Source: Ianthella basta (taxonomy: Eukaryota > Porifera > Demospongiae > Verongiida > Ianthellidae). Taken from it: a stretch of 64,000 nt of DNA. The notes beneath the pieces were generated by a model. It saw nothing but the letters and a program-made list of their open reading frames with translations, did not search any database and had not been told where the DNA came from. Below are positions 21,800-31,458 of this stretch, one piece after another. Numbering within the stretch: position 1 is the first letter of the stretch; each line of letters begins with the position of its first letter. The position numbers and the translations under genes are program-made. The stretch is taken from the NCBI GenBank assembly GCA_964019415.1, contig OZ025871.1, positions 6,989,713-7,053,712 of the forward strand, in the 5' to 3' direction.

Positions 21800-22870
21800 G
21801 TGCACACTTTGATGTTTACATAGCATACGTATCACATGCTATTTGCACTGGGAATGGCCATATTGCATGCACACACTGTCCATTCATGTGCTCCACTTTG
21901 ATTGCCATACTCTTCCCCATGTACTGCAGCCAATACCTCATGCAGAGTGACATGCACCATGGGACCACACCACAGTACACACATACATGCACCCTCCACA
22001 GCATCAGCTTTGTATCTCCTCAATCCCATCACAACGGACATGGCCAGCCACCAAACTCTAGTGTGGATCAATATTATTCTGCAGCACAGTAGTGTGATGT
22101 CATGGCAACTGGCAGTCCATACAGCTTGATCTTTGCAACAAATATATAATTGCCTCAACCTACTCCACACAAGTCATGTTCTGTCAAATCTGCATGATGT
22201 GCTTCCATGTGGATGACCCAAAGGGTCCTTAAATCCTTCCAGTCATTGGGCTCATTTGGAGATATCCCGTTTTGAGTACTTGTACTAGTCTGTAAATTTA
22301 ATGTCATCTTCCCTCTCTGTTCAGAAGGACGTACCTCCTTTTCTCTGCTACTGTTCCATGTCCTTCAGGATCACTACTCCTCCCCCACCTCCTCCCACAC
22401 CCCTGCCCCACCCCCTGCCCAGCCACTGCCCCGCCCACATACCCAGGTGAGAGGCCTAAGCTGTACCACCGGTGACGACATAGTACCATCCCTGCGTGTA
22501 TCCAAGGAGGTGTACACGGCTTCCAGGAGAGTTGATCACACTCTTCTCTCTAGCATTACAGGAGGAGCACCTCATCCTTTGCCTCCTCCTCATGTGAACT
22601 GCTCCCTCCAAACATTTGCATGTCATGTGTTCCAAGTGAGTCCCTATAGCTGAGAGGCCTGGAGCTCTGGATCCCAGCCAGTAGACCAGTCAGTATACAC
22701 CTCCTCCTCCTCCTCCAGATCTCCTTTGAGCAGTGTGACCTGCTCCTCCACAGACTGAAGAGGGCAGTGTCCTGGTGGGACTGAATGAAAGGCGCATAGT
22801 CTGTGTGTAGGGAAGTGCTTTATGACTCGCGTCACCTTTTGTCCTAATCAGTTCTTGTTTTATCCCAACT
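21800..22870. repeat. Segmental duplication, left copy, second block
   Basis: Matches parts of 30900-32290, but in another order. Here the block containing CATGGGACCACACCACAGTACACAC precedes the two-exon unit. In the right copy it follows the unit. This implies a further internal duplication or rearrangement on the right. Confidence 0.7.
22447..22784 (+). CDS. Two-exon terminal unit of an unrecognised gene, copy 1
   Basis: Exon 22447-22635 encodes 63 residues starting VRGLSCTTGDDIVPSLRV. It follows a long pyrimidine tract ending CCCAG and ends at GTGAGT. Exon 22719-22784 follows CTCCTCCTCCAG, encodes ISFEQCDLLLHRLKRAVSWW plus Asp and ends in TGA. The pair is conserved at 31091-31458 with identical first-exon length and shared splice sites, so it is probably real. 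Its upstream exons were not found. It may be an alternative 3' end of gene A or a separate small gene. The reading frame in 22380-22446 is also open, so the exon could start earlier. I do not recognise the family. Confidence 0.5.
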
Positions 22871-23317
22871 GATGCTTGAAACACTATCTCCCATTGCACC
22901 ACACAAAGTCATGCAGTGCCTGCAGTTTAGGACATTAAAAATTAATTCATTTGCCTCAATTTGTATTGTATTTTTGTGGATATGTATGGCTGTGAAGGAA
23001 TGAAAGTACCTTATCAGAGGCAATGTTAGTGGTACAGCTGGTTTGAGGTGTGGAACTGTCATGCAATGTCTCAATCGGCCAATAACACAAGTCATACATA
23101 CGCAATGTCATAGCACAACATAACAAGTGTATAAAAATTCCTTAAGAATCAAAATGGTTTTAGGAATGGCCAGCAGAAAAAGCATAGAAACAAGCAACAG
23201 TAACTCAACACCATGATGAACCATGGAAAGACCCATGAAATAACAGCTATAGCTAGCTACATACCTTTTAGCTATTATAGCGACGTAGCTATTGTGGTAC
23301 TAACTATCTTATTAAGA
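22871..23317. other. Intergenic, partly duplicated
   Basis: No gene. 22970-23080 matches 32195-32300 and, less well, 31590-31690, sharing a GTACCTTATC(A/G)GAGGC string. Confidence 0.45.
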
Positions 23318-23428
23318 CTGCATAAAGTCGGCGAATGTATATAATCTATATATGCTGGCACCAGTTGTATAGCAATAAATGAGAGTATGTGCAAGGTATT
23401 TATAATTATGTGCAGAAAAACTGGTGCA

Positions 23429-23452
23429 TGACGTCATATAGCCGCCATCTTG
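23429..23452. promoter_or_regulatory. Gene B promoter: CRE plus YY1-like site
   Basis: TGACGTCA (23429-23436) is followed by GCCGCCATCTTG (23441-23452), the reverse complement of the YY1 core. No clear TATA box lies close by. CRE plus YY1 pairs are typical of TATA-less animal promoters. The first exon donor is 134 bp downstream. Conserved in the gene C promoter, with spacing 3 bp shorter. Confidence 0.65.
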
Positions 23453-23479
23453 GGAGATCCCCTTACGCTGGTTTCAGGC

Positions 23480-23585
23480 ACTGAGCGAAATCTGTGCTAG
23501 CCACGTTGTGAAACGGCAATTACAAGAAGACTTAAATTAAGTCCTTCTTGGAACTGCCAACTGTGCACAGATCACGATCACTGAG
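23480..23585 (+). other. Gene B non-coding first exon (approximate start)
   Basis: The segment downstream of the CRE/YY1 pair ends in ATCACTGAG followed by a consensus GTGAGT donor. The same exon end is found for gene C at 34144. No long frame is present. The 5' limit is a guess. Confidence 0.5.
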
Positions 23586-24056
23586 GTGAGTATTTCGTTA
23601 ATACCGTACATAGCTAGCTAGCTAGCCAGGTAAATCAACCCTTCAATCCTAGAGTGAACTGCCCGTTATTGAAGAGTACCGACTCTAGTCCCACTCCACT
23701 CTAGTGACATCCCTGCCATTCATGGTTGAATTGTGTGATTTCTTACTTATTTCGTGACCTGCGTCACCAGTGCGTTTGCCGTTGTGTAGACAATATCCAA
23801 GTCCACTTCAGCAAACGTTGGCCTTGTCGATTTCTCGACTGCTTCCCATTTCTTTGAGCTAGTCAGAGTGTGAGTCCATGTCTGTTTCCTTCATCTGACG
23901 TTTAACTATTGACGAGGGGTTTTGTACGCGTGTGATTAATGGTGTTAATATCATTGCAAGTCAATAGCAAAATAGTATATTTTTACTATGTATGTGTAGT
24001 GTATAATTATGATCTGCCTTCCCTCATTCTGTCATAGATCCTCCAGTTCAGGCAGT

Positions 24057-24306
24057 ATGCCCATCTCCGCTCAGCAGTGGTGCGTGTCTGTTGGACTGTT
24101 CAACTGCAGTCGTCTGAGGTGGCTGTTGAAAGGAGGAGGAGCGACGATGACAGCTGCTTCCTCGTCCTCCAGGTCCAATGCACATTTGGTAAAGAGAGGG
24201 TTTCTTCTACTTCTTTACCTGCTCATGTTAGCCTGTGCAATGCTTCCCCGACTCCTCCTCATTCAGAGTGGGGACGTGGAGCTTAACCCTGGACCAGTCG
24301 AGACAG
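24057..24306 (+). CDS. Gene B exon: signal-like leader with 2A motif
   Basis: Start chosen at ATG 24057 because MPIS-x-x-QW-x-V-x-VGL is shared with gene C. A Leu-rich hydrophobic stretch sits directly before SGDVELNPGP, which satisfies the D-(V/I)-E-x-N-P-G-P rule for 2A ribosome skipping. Ends in phase 1 at GTGAAT. The acceptor could be 24037 or 24050. Confidence 0.75.
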
Positions 24307-27300
24307 GTGAATATGAAGGGATGTATTAAATGGGCCATACAGTTAATGTGGCACCCCAGTTACGTATCTAGTATGCTATTGCTATGGAAATTCATATGGT
24401 TTATTGTGGTGTGTTATTATCCCTAGTGATATGTTCCTGTATGTTTCCAGTCTGATGTAGACCAGTACCCCATACTGCCTCCACTGGTATATATGTGTCG
24501 TGTGCTCACTTGCGGACTGACCCAGTCTTCCTCCTAGCATAAACAGTTTTCCTCTAAGTTGCACAGCATACTAACTGTTCACTCAATTACAGCATGCAAG
24601 AGGTATCCAGTATATCTCTGTCATCTCTGCTGTGCAGCTCACAGTAACTGCATTCATTCATTTGTATTTTGTTTGTATTTATCCTTTGATTTATTAGTCC
24701 ATGAATACACTGCATGACTGGTGTATTGTTAAATTAAGGAATATAACAGTACTATGGTATTAAGGACAACCTCTTGCATAGGAGAAACTGTCCATTGATT
24801 GACTGGTTGATTGATTGATTGATTGATTGATGACTGTATCAGTACTGTGCACCTGTATGTTGTGTACAAGAATATATCTGTATTGAGTATGTACTGTATG
24901 CTGTGTTGGGTGTTGTTTCATGTACGTGTATTTGCCGCTACACCATATCCTATTCCAGTGCATGTGTTTGTACCTGGTTGCTCTGTAGGTGCTGAGCCAT
25001 CTCTGACTGATCTTTTAAGACACGTTGTCCCAACCGTTGTGGCACAGTGGAAGATGGTGGGGTATGCCTTGGGAGTGCAGCCTGAGGTATTGAGCACTGT
25101 TGAGTACAATGAGCGGAGAGCAGAAAGATGTGCAATGGAGCTCCTAGCTCTGTGGTTACATAGAGCTCCTGGAACAGGTGATCAACCTCGTACGTGGCAT
25201 TCTGTTCTAGAAGCAGTTGAAACGGTGATTGGACCTGGAGAGAAAGAGAGAATTGAGGCTAAACTGAACACATTGACAACAGATTCTTCACTTCATGATA
25301 ACTGTCAGAAAATGGTGAGTATCTGCGTAATATTAAACAACATAATTATTCATGTGTCAAAACTTGCCTGTGGTACAAGAAAGCTGGTCGTGCAATGCTA
25401 GTCTGTTGTGTTAGATCCTTGCTCCTATTACATTATGCCTGCCTTGGGGTGTTAGGTCTATTGTGCGATAGACTGTGTGGTGCAACTCATGCAGACCTGT
25501 TGGGAATTATACATATCCTTGACAAAGAACTGGCTGCATTTTCTTGTAAATCCCATTTCTTTTCCATGGCACACGTGAGACATATCATAAATCTTCTAAC
25601 ACTTTGAAAATCTAATTAGTGCAAACTTTCTGCAGTCTTACTTTGAATTGTTCGTAAGTTTCAAATTATTGGATATAATTTTGTGTAGTCCTCTAATTTT
25701 TGGCAACGGTACCAGGGTACTGCACAATACTCCAAGTGAAATGGTACCTAACAATGGTAAACACACCTAACGTAGCTGTGTTGCCTTCAGATATGTCTGC
25801 CATGTTGAGATTAGCTGGCTACGAGTAGCGCAGGTGACAGCTACAGCTTTCCTGACCTGGGTGTTCTTTCCCCAGCAAGTCAAACAAAATCCTCTGCAAT
25901 AATGGGGATCCAAACCTCTGCTATAACGCCTGATACCGTAGAAAAAGCCAGTGGTGCCCATTTACTCATGGAGCGTTTCCAAAAAATGGCAGCAGAGAAC
26001 GCCTCCAATTTTGCAAGAGGCCATAATTATTGCAAGAACGAAAAAGAATATATTTCCTCCAAAACTTCGAAAAGTTGAAATGAAAAGTCTGAAATGTTTA
26101 TGAATTTTAGAAGATTTACAGTAGTCCTCTGTCCTACTTTCAGCCTATGCACGTAGCCAGTCCTTGTGCAATGAATATCAGTACCGTGCTGTCTCTGTAG
26201 GATGGTGGTTGTTTGCATGCTGTAAAACAAGAAAAAAGTAGCACTACTACCGTATTGGGTTGAAAACTGGTAATAAAGGCTACCCATGCTTGAGGAAGTG
26301 TCGATTGTACACTACACAGGACTAACCTTACTTCCAAGAGAACGTGTGTGCTCCCACCGAAAATGACCTCGACATTTTCTGTGTTTCGTCTTCTTCTTCT
26401 TCTTCTCTGACAGCAGTAGTCCTCCTTGTAAGGTGGCACACATTCAACAGCTGCCATGTGTCAGATTGGGTCAGAGTCCATGGCTTGTTTAGTTGTATCT
26501 CCAACATTATTCCACACTCTTCACTCGTCAATTCCTCATTCATTGATTCATTTATTGTGACTTGGTTGTTTGTATCAGCTCCTGATTATGTAATAGTGTC
26601 AGGTGAGCTAAATGGACGTGCACAGCTTTATGTACCTCTCTTTCTACTGTATTCTACTAAACAGGTCACCAGTCTAGTCCCAACTACTCCCACTACTGCC
26701 CACCTAAGCACTGGGCAGTTGTCGACAACACTTCCATCCATCTTGTGTGCCCAACACTCACTCCTATCCCAACCTGTCTCCATGGCAATAACCAGTCAAG
26801 CACTGCCAACTGTTCACACCACTGCTCACGCTACTGTTGCTCCTGAGATGCAGAGTCAAGGCAGACTAGGACACCACAGCATGCACCATCACCCCGAGGT
26901 GGTGTGGGGACAGCATCAAATGCAGCAGTTAGCAGCCACACAGTATCAACAGCAGCAGCAGATGTCTACCACTGAGGCGGGGCCTACTGGCTCCTCCTCC
27001 TCCAATCCCAGTCCCTACTGCAGCTCCTACAGAATTGATTGCCCAGTGACTGGCATGCCACAGGGTGTGGCATCAGCCCCCTCTTTGGCACAGGCACATA
27101 CACAAGTGCAATATGTCAACCTACTCCAGCAACAGCAGGTGTTGTTTAACCAATGGTATGGCATGACGCTGCAGGGAGCCATGCTGGGTCTTCACCCTTC
27201 TACCATGATGACCTTGGAGCAGTACCAGGCCTACCAGACTGCACTGCAGGGCACTCAGGTGCAGCAGTTGAGGCAGATGGAGCAGACGGCACAGCAGCCC

Positions 27301-28194
27301 ACCACTCCTGAGGTGGGTGTGGTGCAGCAGGCAATGGTGCACCAGACGCCTCCCCACCTCACATCACTACAGGACTCCTCTGTGAGACAGACCCCCTGCC
27401 AGTCAGTGAGGAGCCAGTTGTCTGCAGGGGACCCTCCCTTACAAGGTGCAGTGCAGTGGTTGGGCATATGTGTTGAGGCTTTGAACTACTGAGGGCACCA
27501 CTGAAGTAAAGGGCATGTCTTTGTGGACACTGCTTCAGTGACACTGTCTCTAACACACCAACCAGTTACACATACAACACTACAGGACAGTCATTTGTAT
27601 AGCAACAAAATGTTGTTCATTAGAAATGATGTGTTTACAGTATGAGCTTCTCCAAACTGACCAACAGGTGTTCTCACTGTTGTGGCACATGTCGTAGTGA
27701 ACTGCATGGGTACAACTACTATAGACTGGACAGGCAGTAGTGGAGCAGTTTGTCTAACCATGAGCCCTCTGTACTTGGATGTGATTGACATATTTGCTCA
27801 TCAATGGATGGTCTGCCGTTGTGATGCCAAGTTTCCAGAAAGTTCACATAATTTGTCGAAATGTACTGTACATAGTAATCTACTGTTACATCTGCTGTCA
27901 GTGGACAATAGCTACATTTTAATGGTAACATTCAGAATGTTTTAGTATAATGCTCTACATGTGTAGAGTGCTGTGTGCTGTAATGGTTTTAAATGTTTGT
28001 GATTAATTTTATGTGCATTTTGCATTATTTATATTGGCACTGTCTGCAGACCCTGATGGATCAGGTCCCTCTGTTGGTGGACCTCCATCATCAAAGGAAT
28101 TCAAAGGAGACAACACAGGGCAAGGTATGCCTCCATCTACTACTATTATTATGACTTATATACTGAGTGTGCTAAATTTCATGGATAGCCCATA

Positions 28195-28255
<61 letters not shown>

Positions 28256-28494
28256 GGAGTAGTCCAGATTCTGATAGTGGCTCACTAATCCAAGGGGAGT
28301 GCCATCTTCTGTGCACAAGAGAGTGGTGGGAGGCTCTGTCATCCAGGACCTGCCCCCCGGCCTGCCACCATGGTGTCATGTGCCATGTTTGCTGTATGTT
28401 CCTCCCCTGCATGCATGCAGACAGCAGGAAGGGCAAACGGAGTGCTACAGAAGGTGCTCCTTTTTTGGCAAAGAAGGGGAGAGACAACTCCTAA
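24057..28494 (+). CDS. Gene B: chimeric 2A-leader, DEATH and Gln-rich protein
   Basis: Exons 24057-24306, 24989-25314, 26665-27445, 28050-28124 and 28421-28494 join with matching phases (1, 0, 1, 1) into a 501-residue frame. Residues 1-83 hold MPISAQQW, a Ser-rich stretch, a hydrophobic segment (about 49-69) and a 2A motif with the skip between Gly79 and Pro80. Residues 84-192 form a DEATH-like domain. The rest is the duplicate of gene A's Gln-rich and basic exons. No NACHT or LRR remains. The first two exons match gene C's; the last three match gene A's, and the join falls at the duplication breakpoint. If transcribed this is a new adaptor-like protein. If the DEATH exon does not splice across, the right half is a pseudogene. 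Confidence 0.5.
24811..24832. repeat. (TGAT)n tract
   Basis: Short TGAT-type tract inside gene B's intron. No LINE sequence flanks it, so it is either a simple repeat or a much-truncated RTE tail. Confidence 0.6.
24989..25314 (+). CDS. Gene B exon: DEATH domain
   Basis: Phase 1 in, phase 0 out (GTGAGT donor). Contains LLRHVVPTVVAQWKMVGYAL, a Trp in helix 2-3 (AQWK, then LALWL), LGVQPEVLSTVE and TWHSVLEAVE near the end. These match the DEATH-fold pattern W-x-x-(L/V)-A-x-x-L-G, then (L/I)-x-x-W, then L-x-x-A-L. The matching exon of gene C ends in phase 1 instead. Confidence 0.8.
25315..26404. other. Gene B intron spanning the duplication breakpoint
   Basis: No gene seen. Similarity to 14820 onward starts near 26405. 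A TTC-rich tract (TCTTCTTCTTCTTCTTCTCTG) lies just before it. Confidence 0.5.
26665..27445 (+). CDS. Gene B exon: Gln-rich region (duplicate)
   Basis: Same length (781 nt), phases and splice sites as 15084-15864. Substitutions are scattered, with no frameshift or stop. It is preceded by the same 3' splice site (CTACTAAACAG). Retention of the frame without its original upstream exons suggests either a recent event or a new role in gene B. Confidence 0.6.
28050..28124 (+). CDS. Gene B exon: Gly/Pro/Ser linker (duplicate)
   Basis: 75 nt, phase 1 to 1, matching 16474-16548 with few changes (a Lys-Glu-Phe where gene A has Lys-Glu-Ser). Confidence 0.6.
28197..28251. repeat. (TG)n microsatellite
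   Basis: Shortened counterpart of the tract at 16618. Confidence 0.95.
28421..28494 (+). CDS. Gene B last exon: basic C-terminus (duplicate)
   Basis: Starts DSRKGKRS in phase 1 and ends in the same KKGRDNS tail and TAA as gene A. Only one AG gives this frame here, which supports the choice made for gene A. Confidence 0.55.
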
Positions 28495-28553
28495 TCTGAT
28501 CATTTGGATGCACACACATATATAGGTATGCTGCTCCTGCTTGAGTGAACGTG

Positions 28554-28637
<84 letters not shown>

Positions 28638-28707
28638 ACACATGCACACACTACACACACACACGCACACACACACCACACATGCACACACTACACACAC
28701 ACACACA
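28554..28707. repeat. (AC)n-rich tract
   Basis: Long AC repeat followed by irregular CATGCACACACTACAC units, an expanded counterpart of 17070-17175. Confidence 0.95.
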
Positions 28708-28844
28708 ATTATGGGCTATCCACTAAACACATGTACATACACACATGTCCATGTACTGTACTGCCTTCGATTCTCCCAGCACTTCAGACACCACAGGACC
28801 ACTCCCCAATGTGCGCCTTCCCTCAGCAGCCTTTCCCACCACCG

Positions 28845-29020
28845 ATGTAGCCCCACCCACTTCCATTGTAGCCCCACCCACATCCAATGTAGCCCCACTC
28901 ACATCCAATATAGCCCCACCCACATCTACTGTAGCCCCACCCACATCCAATATAGCCCCACCCACATCCAATGTAGCCCCACTCACATCCAATATAGCCC
29001 CACCCACATCTATTGTAACT
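28845..29020. repeat. 21-bp CACCC-box minisatellite, about 8-9 units
   Basis: Same unit as at 17325-17410 but roughly doubled. Alternating unit variants (CCCACCC and CCCACTC; AATGTAG and AATATAG) recur in order, suggesting expansion by a multi-unit block. Confidence 0.9.
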
Positions 29021-31090
29021 CCAGCCCTCAACAGAGTCAACAGCAGAAGCTAACAGGTGTGTGTGTTGCTATAGCAACTGGTTGTGTTTGCATTCATCAT
29101 GCACTCTAGTGTTTGTTGTACAGGCCACTCCCTATTGTATCCCCTACAACCACACTCTCCTGCTGTGTGTCTGGTTGAGTGACTGCCAGCATCATGTCTC
29201 CACTGTCCTGACCACAGTACCTACCCACTCCTCACACCAACTACATGTCTGAAGGACACTCATGAAATAGGAGGCCACACCTCAGTGGACTACTAATACC
29301 AATGTCATTGTACCCTTCCAACATGCACATGTACACACACACACACACACACACACCTCATGTGAGTCTGTAGTCCACACTTTGTACCAAGTCTGATTAT
29401 GACCAGACCACTTTCTAGACAATCCTCTTGGTCTCCTTGTGGCATCCACTCAACTCTGTCATTACTGCTAGTATTGCACACTCTCCCCCTCTCTCTCTCC
29501 CTCTACCAATCACCAGGAGGTGCAAACACACACACACACACCATTGCCTGCAGTACTCCTCCCAGTACAATATGGATACCCCCTTCTGCCTCTGCCCCCA
29601 TGTCCCTCTTCCCGGACCACTCCCCCCAGCAGCAGTCAGGTAGTCCACTGCAGAGTGTGCACACCTCACCCACTGCATGCTCCATTACTTGTGCTCCGGC
29701 TAGCAGGCTATCTCGCTAGACCAACCCAGGGTAGAATGGTGCTCATTGACATGTTGTTACACAGTGCACAGATACAGTGCAACCTGCCCAGATGGAGTCT
29801 GTCACTCACTGCAATACTTAATGGGCCAAGGCAGGGAAACCTACTTTTTGTACATCAATGTAATTTGTTGCTATGCCATTGTACGTGACTACCATATTGT
29901 TGGTGCAATCTTTTAATTCAATTGTTTATACTCCATTTCAAATTTCAACCCATGCAGCCTATACTGTATGTATGTGTGTTCTTCCCCTATCCCTCCCTCT
30001 CTTTCCTGTAATCTTCCTCCTCCCCTCCCTCTATTGCAATGTCTGACAGTGTCAGGTGTCTCAGTCCTCCAGTAGTGGACCCAACCAAGGAGTGAGCCCC
30101 ACTCTGTAGAACTACCCTACACTCCACCTCCAAGACACACAAGGTACGGCAGTTTGTGGACAGCTTAATTACTTAATGCTGACTTGCCTAGTGTCAGTAA
30201 CATGGTGGTCTGTGCTTGCACACACATTGACTATGACCAACCACATAGCACTGATGGGACAGTGGGAACTCTCTTAGTTTAATTCCTTGAGCTATTCCTT
30301 GTGCTGTTCATAGCACTCTACAGTGGACAACAGTGGATGATGTGGCTAGTCCATAGGGAATTGCTAACCCCCTATGGACTGACCATGTGCTGTGTGTACT
30401 AGTCTGTGGCTCATGAAGTATTATATCATAGTCATGTAAGTGTTTGTAATACTACCAACTACCTCGGGCATGCAGTGAGTTGTACATATTCAGTGCCACG
30501 TGTAGTTCAGTGAGAGTCAATGAGGGTCCATCCAACCATCCTCCTATAGAAGGGGCTCACCCCCACCCTCTCCTCCCTTCCAACCCACCCCAGTGCATTG
30601 TAGCATGCTATACCAAATGTTGAGTACAATTTGCTGCCACAGTTACTTTATGTATGAGCGTGACAAATTGGACATGCATGGCTCTGCCCAAGTGAACTGG
30701 TATCTTTCCCATTAGTTTCTTGACACATTGCCGACTGAATGCACCTCAACAAAATCCCCTCCTCATGCTATAGTAAACTGTATGATTATGCTAACATGTG
30801 TACTGTACAGTCATGTATTACCAGCTCTGCAAACAGCTATCCCTCTCGAGCTCCTCTCACAAGCATACAGCTTCATTGGACTCATTTTCAGACATCCCTT
30901 TTTGAGTACTCGTACTAATCTGTAGATTTTTATGTCATCTTCCTTCTCCTTTCACGGTGATACACTTCCATTTATCTGCTACTGCTCCATGTCTTTCAGG
31001 ATCATTACTTCTCCCCCACCCCCTACTACACCCCCTGTCCCACCTTCTGCTTCACCCCCTGCCCAGCCACTTCCCCGCCCACATAGCCAG
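29021..31090. other. Non-coding, right part of the duplication
   Basis: Counterpart of the sequence downstream of gene A up to about 30505, then unique sequence to about 30850. The Gln/Pro-rich frames are broken here. No gene called. Confidence 0.45.
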
Positions 31091-31458
31091 GTGAGAGGCC
31101 TAAGCTGTAACACCAGTGACAACATAGTACCATCCCTGCGTGTATCCAAGGAGGTGTACACGGCTTCCAGGAGGGTTGATCACACTCTTCTCTCTAGCAT
31201 TACAGGAGGAGCACCTCATCCTTTGCCTCCTCCTCATGTGAACTGCTCCCTCCAAGCATTTACATGTCATGTGTTCCAAGTGAGTCCCTACAGCTGTGAG
31301 GCCTGGAGCTCTGGACCCCAGTAAGTAGACCAGTCAGTATACCTCTCCTCCTCCTCCTCCTCCAGATCTTCTTTGAGCAGTGTGACCTGCTCCTCAACAA
31401 GCTGAAGAGGGCAGTGTCCTGGTTGGAACTGAACAGAAGGCACATAGTCTGTGTGTAG
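31091..31458 (+). CDS. Two-exon terminal unit of an unrecognised gene, copy 2
   Basis: Exon 31091-31279 (63 codons, VRGLSCNTSDNIVPSLRV start) and exon 31366-31458 (IFFEQCDLLLNKLKRAVSW, then 11 residues to TAG). The first exon equals copy 1 in length. The second reads nine residues further because copy 1 lost one base near its end. Conserved splice sites and frame argue for a coding role. The pair lies downstream of gene B's stop, as copy 1 lies downstream of gene A's stop. Confidence 0.5.

Larger units (their letters stand above)
23318..23790. repeat. Promoter and first-intron cassette, copy 1
   Basis: Matches 33885-34355. Similarity covers the promoter, the non-coding first exon, its donor and about 200 bp of intron, then stops. 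The coding exons downstream are far more diverged, so the cassette was copied or converted separately from the rest of the gene. Confidence 0.8.
26405..30505. repeat. Segmental duplication, right copy
   Basis: Right copy of 14820-18815, offset by about 11.6 kb. It lacks gene A's LRR, acidic and SIM exons. Differences are mainly substitutions plus changed microsatellite and minisatellite lengths. The 16618 TG tract is much shorter here. Confidence 0.9.

Noticed and set aside
24250-24300. 2A motif as part of a non-LTR retrotransposon
   Set aside because: 2A motifs are known in ORF1 of some LINEs. Here no retroelement protein adjoins the exon, the donor phase matches a DEATH exon, and gene C has the same arrangement, so a host leader is the better reading.
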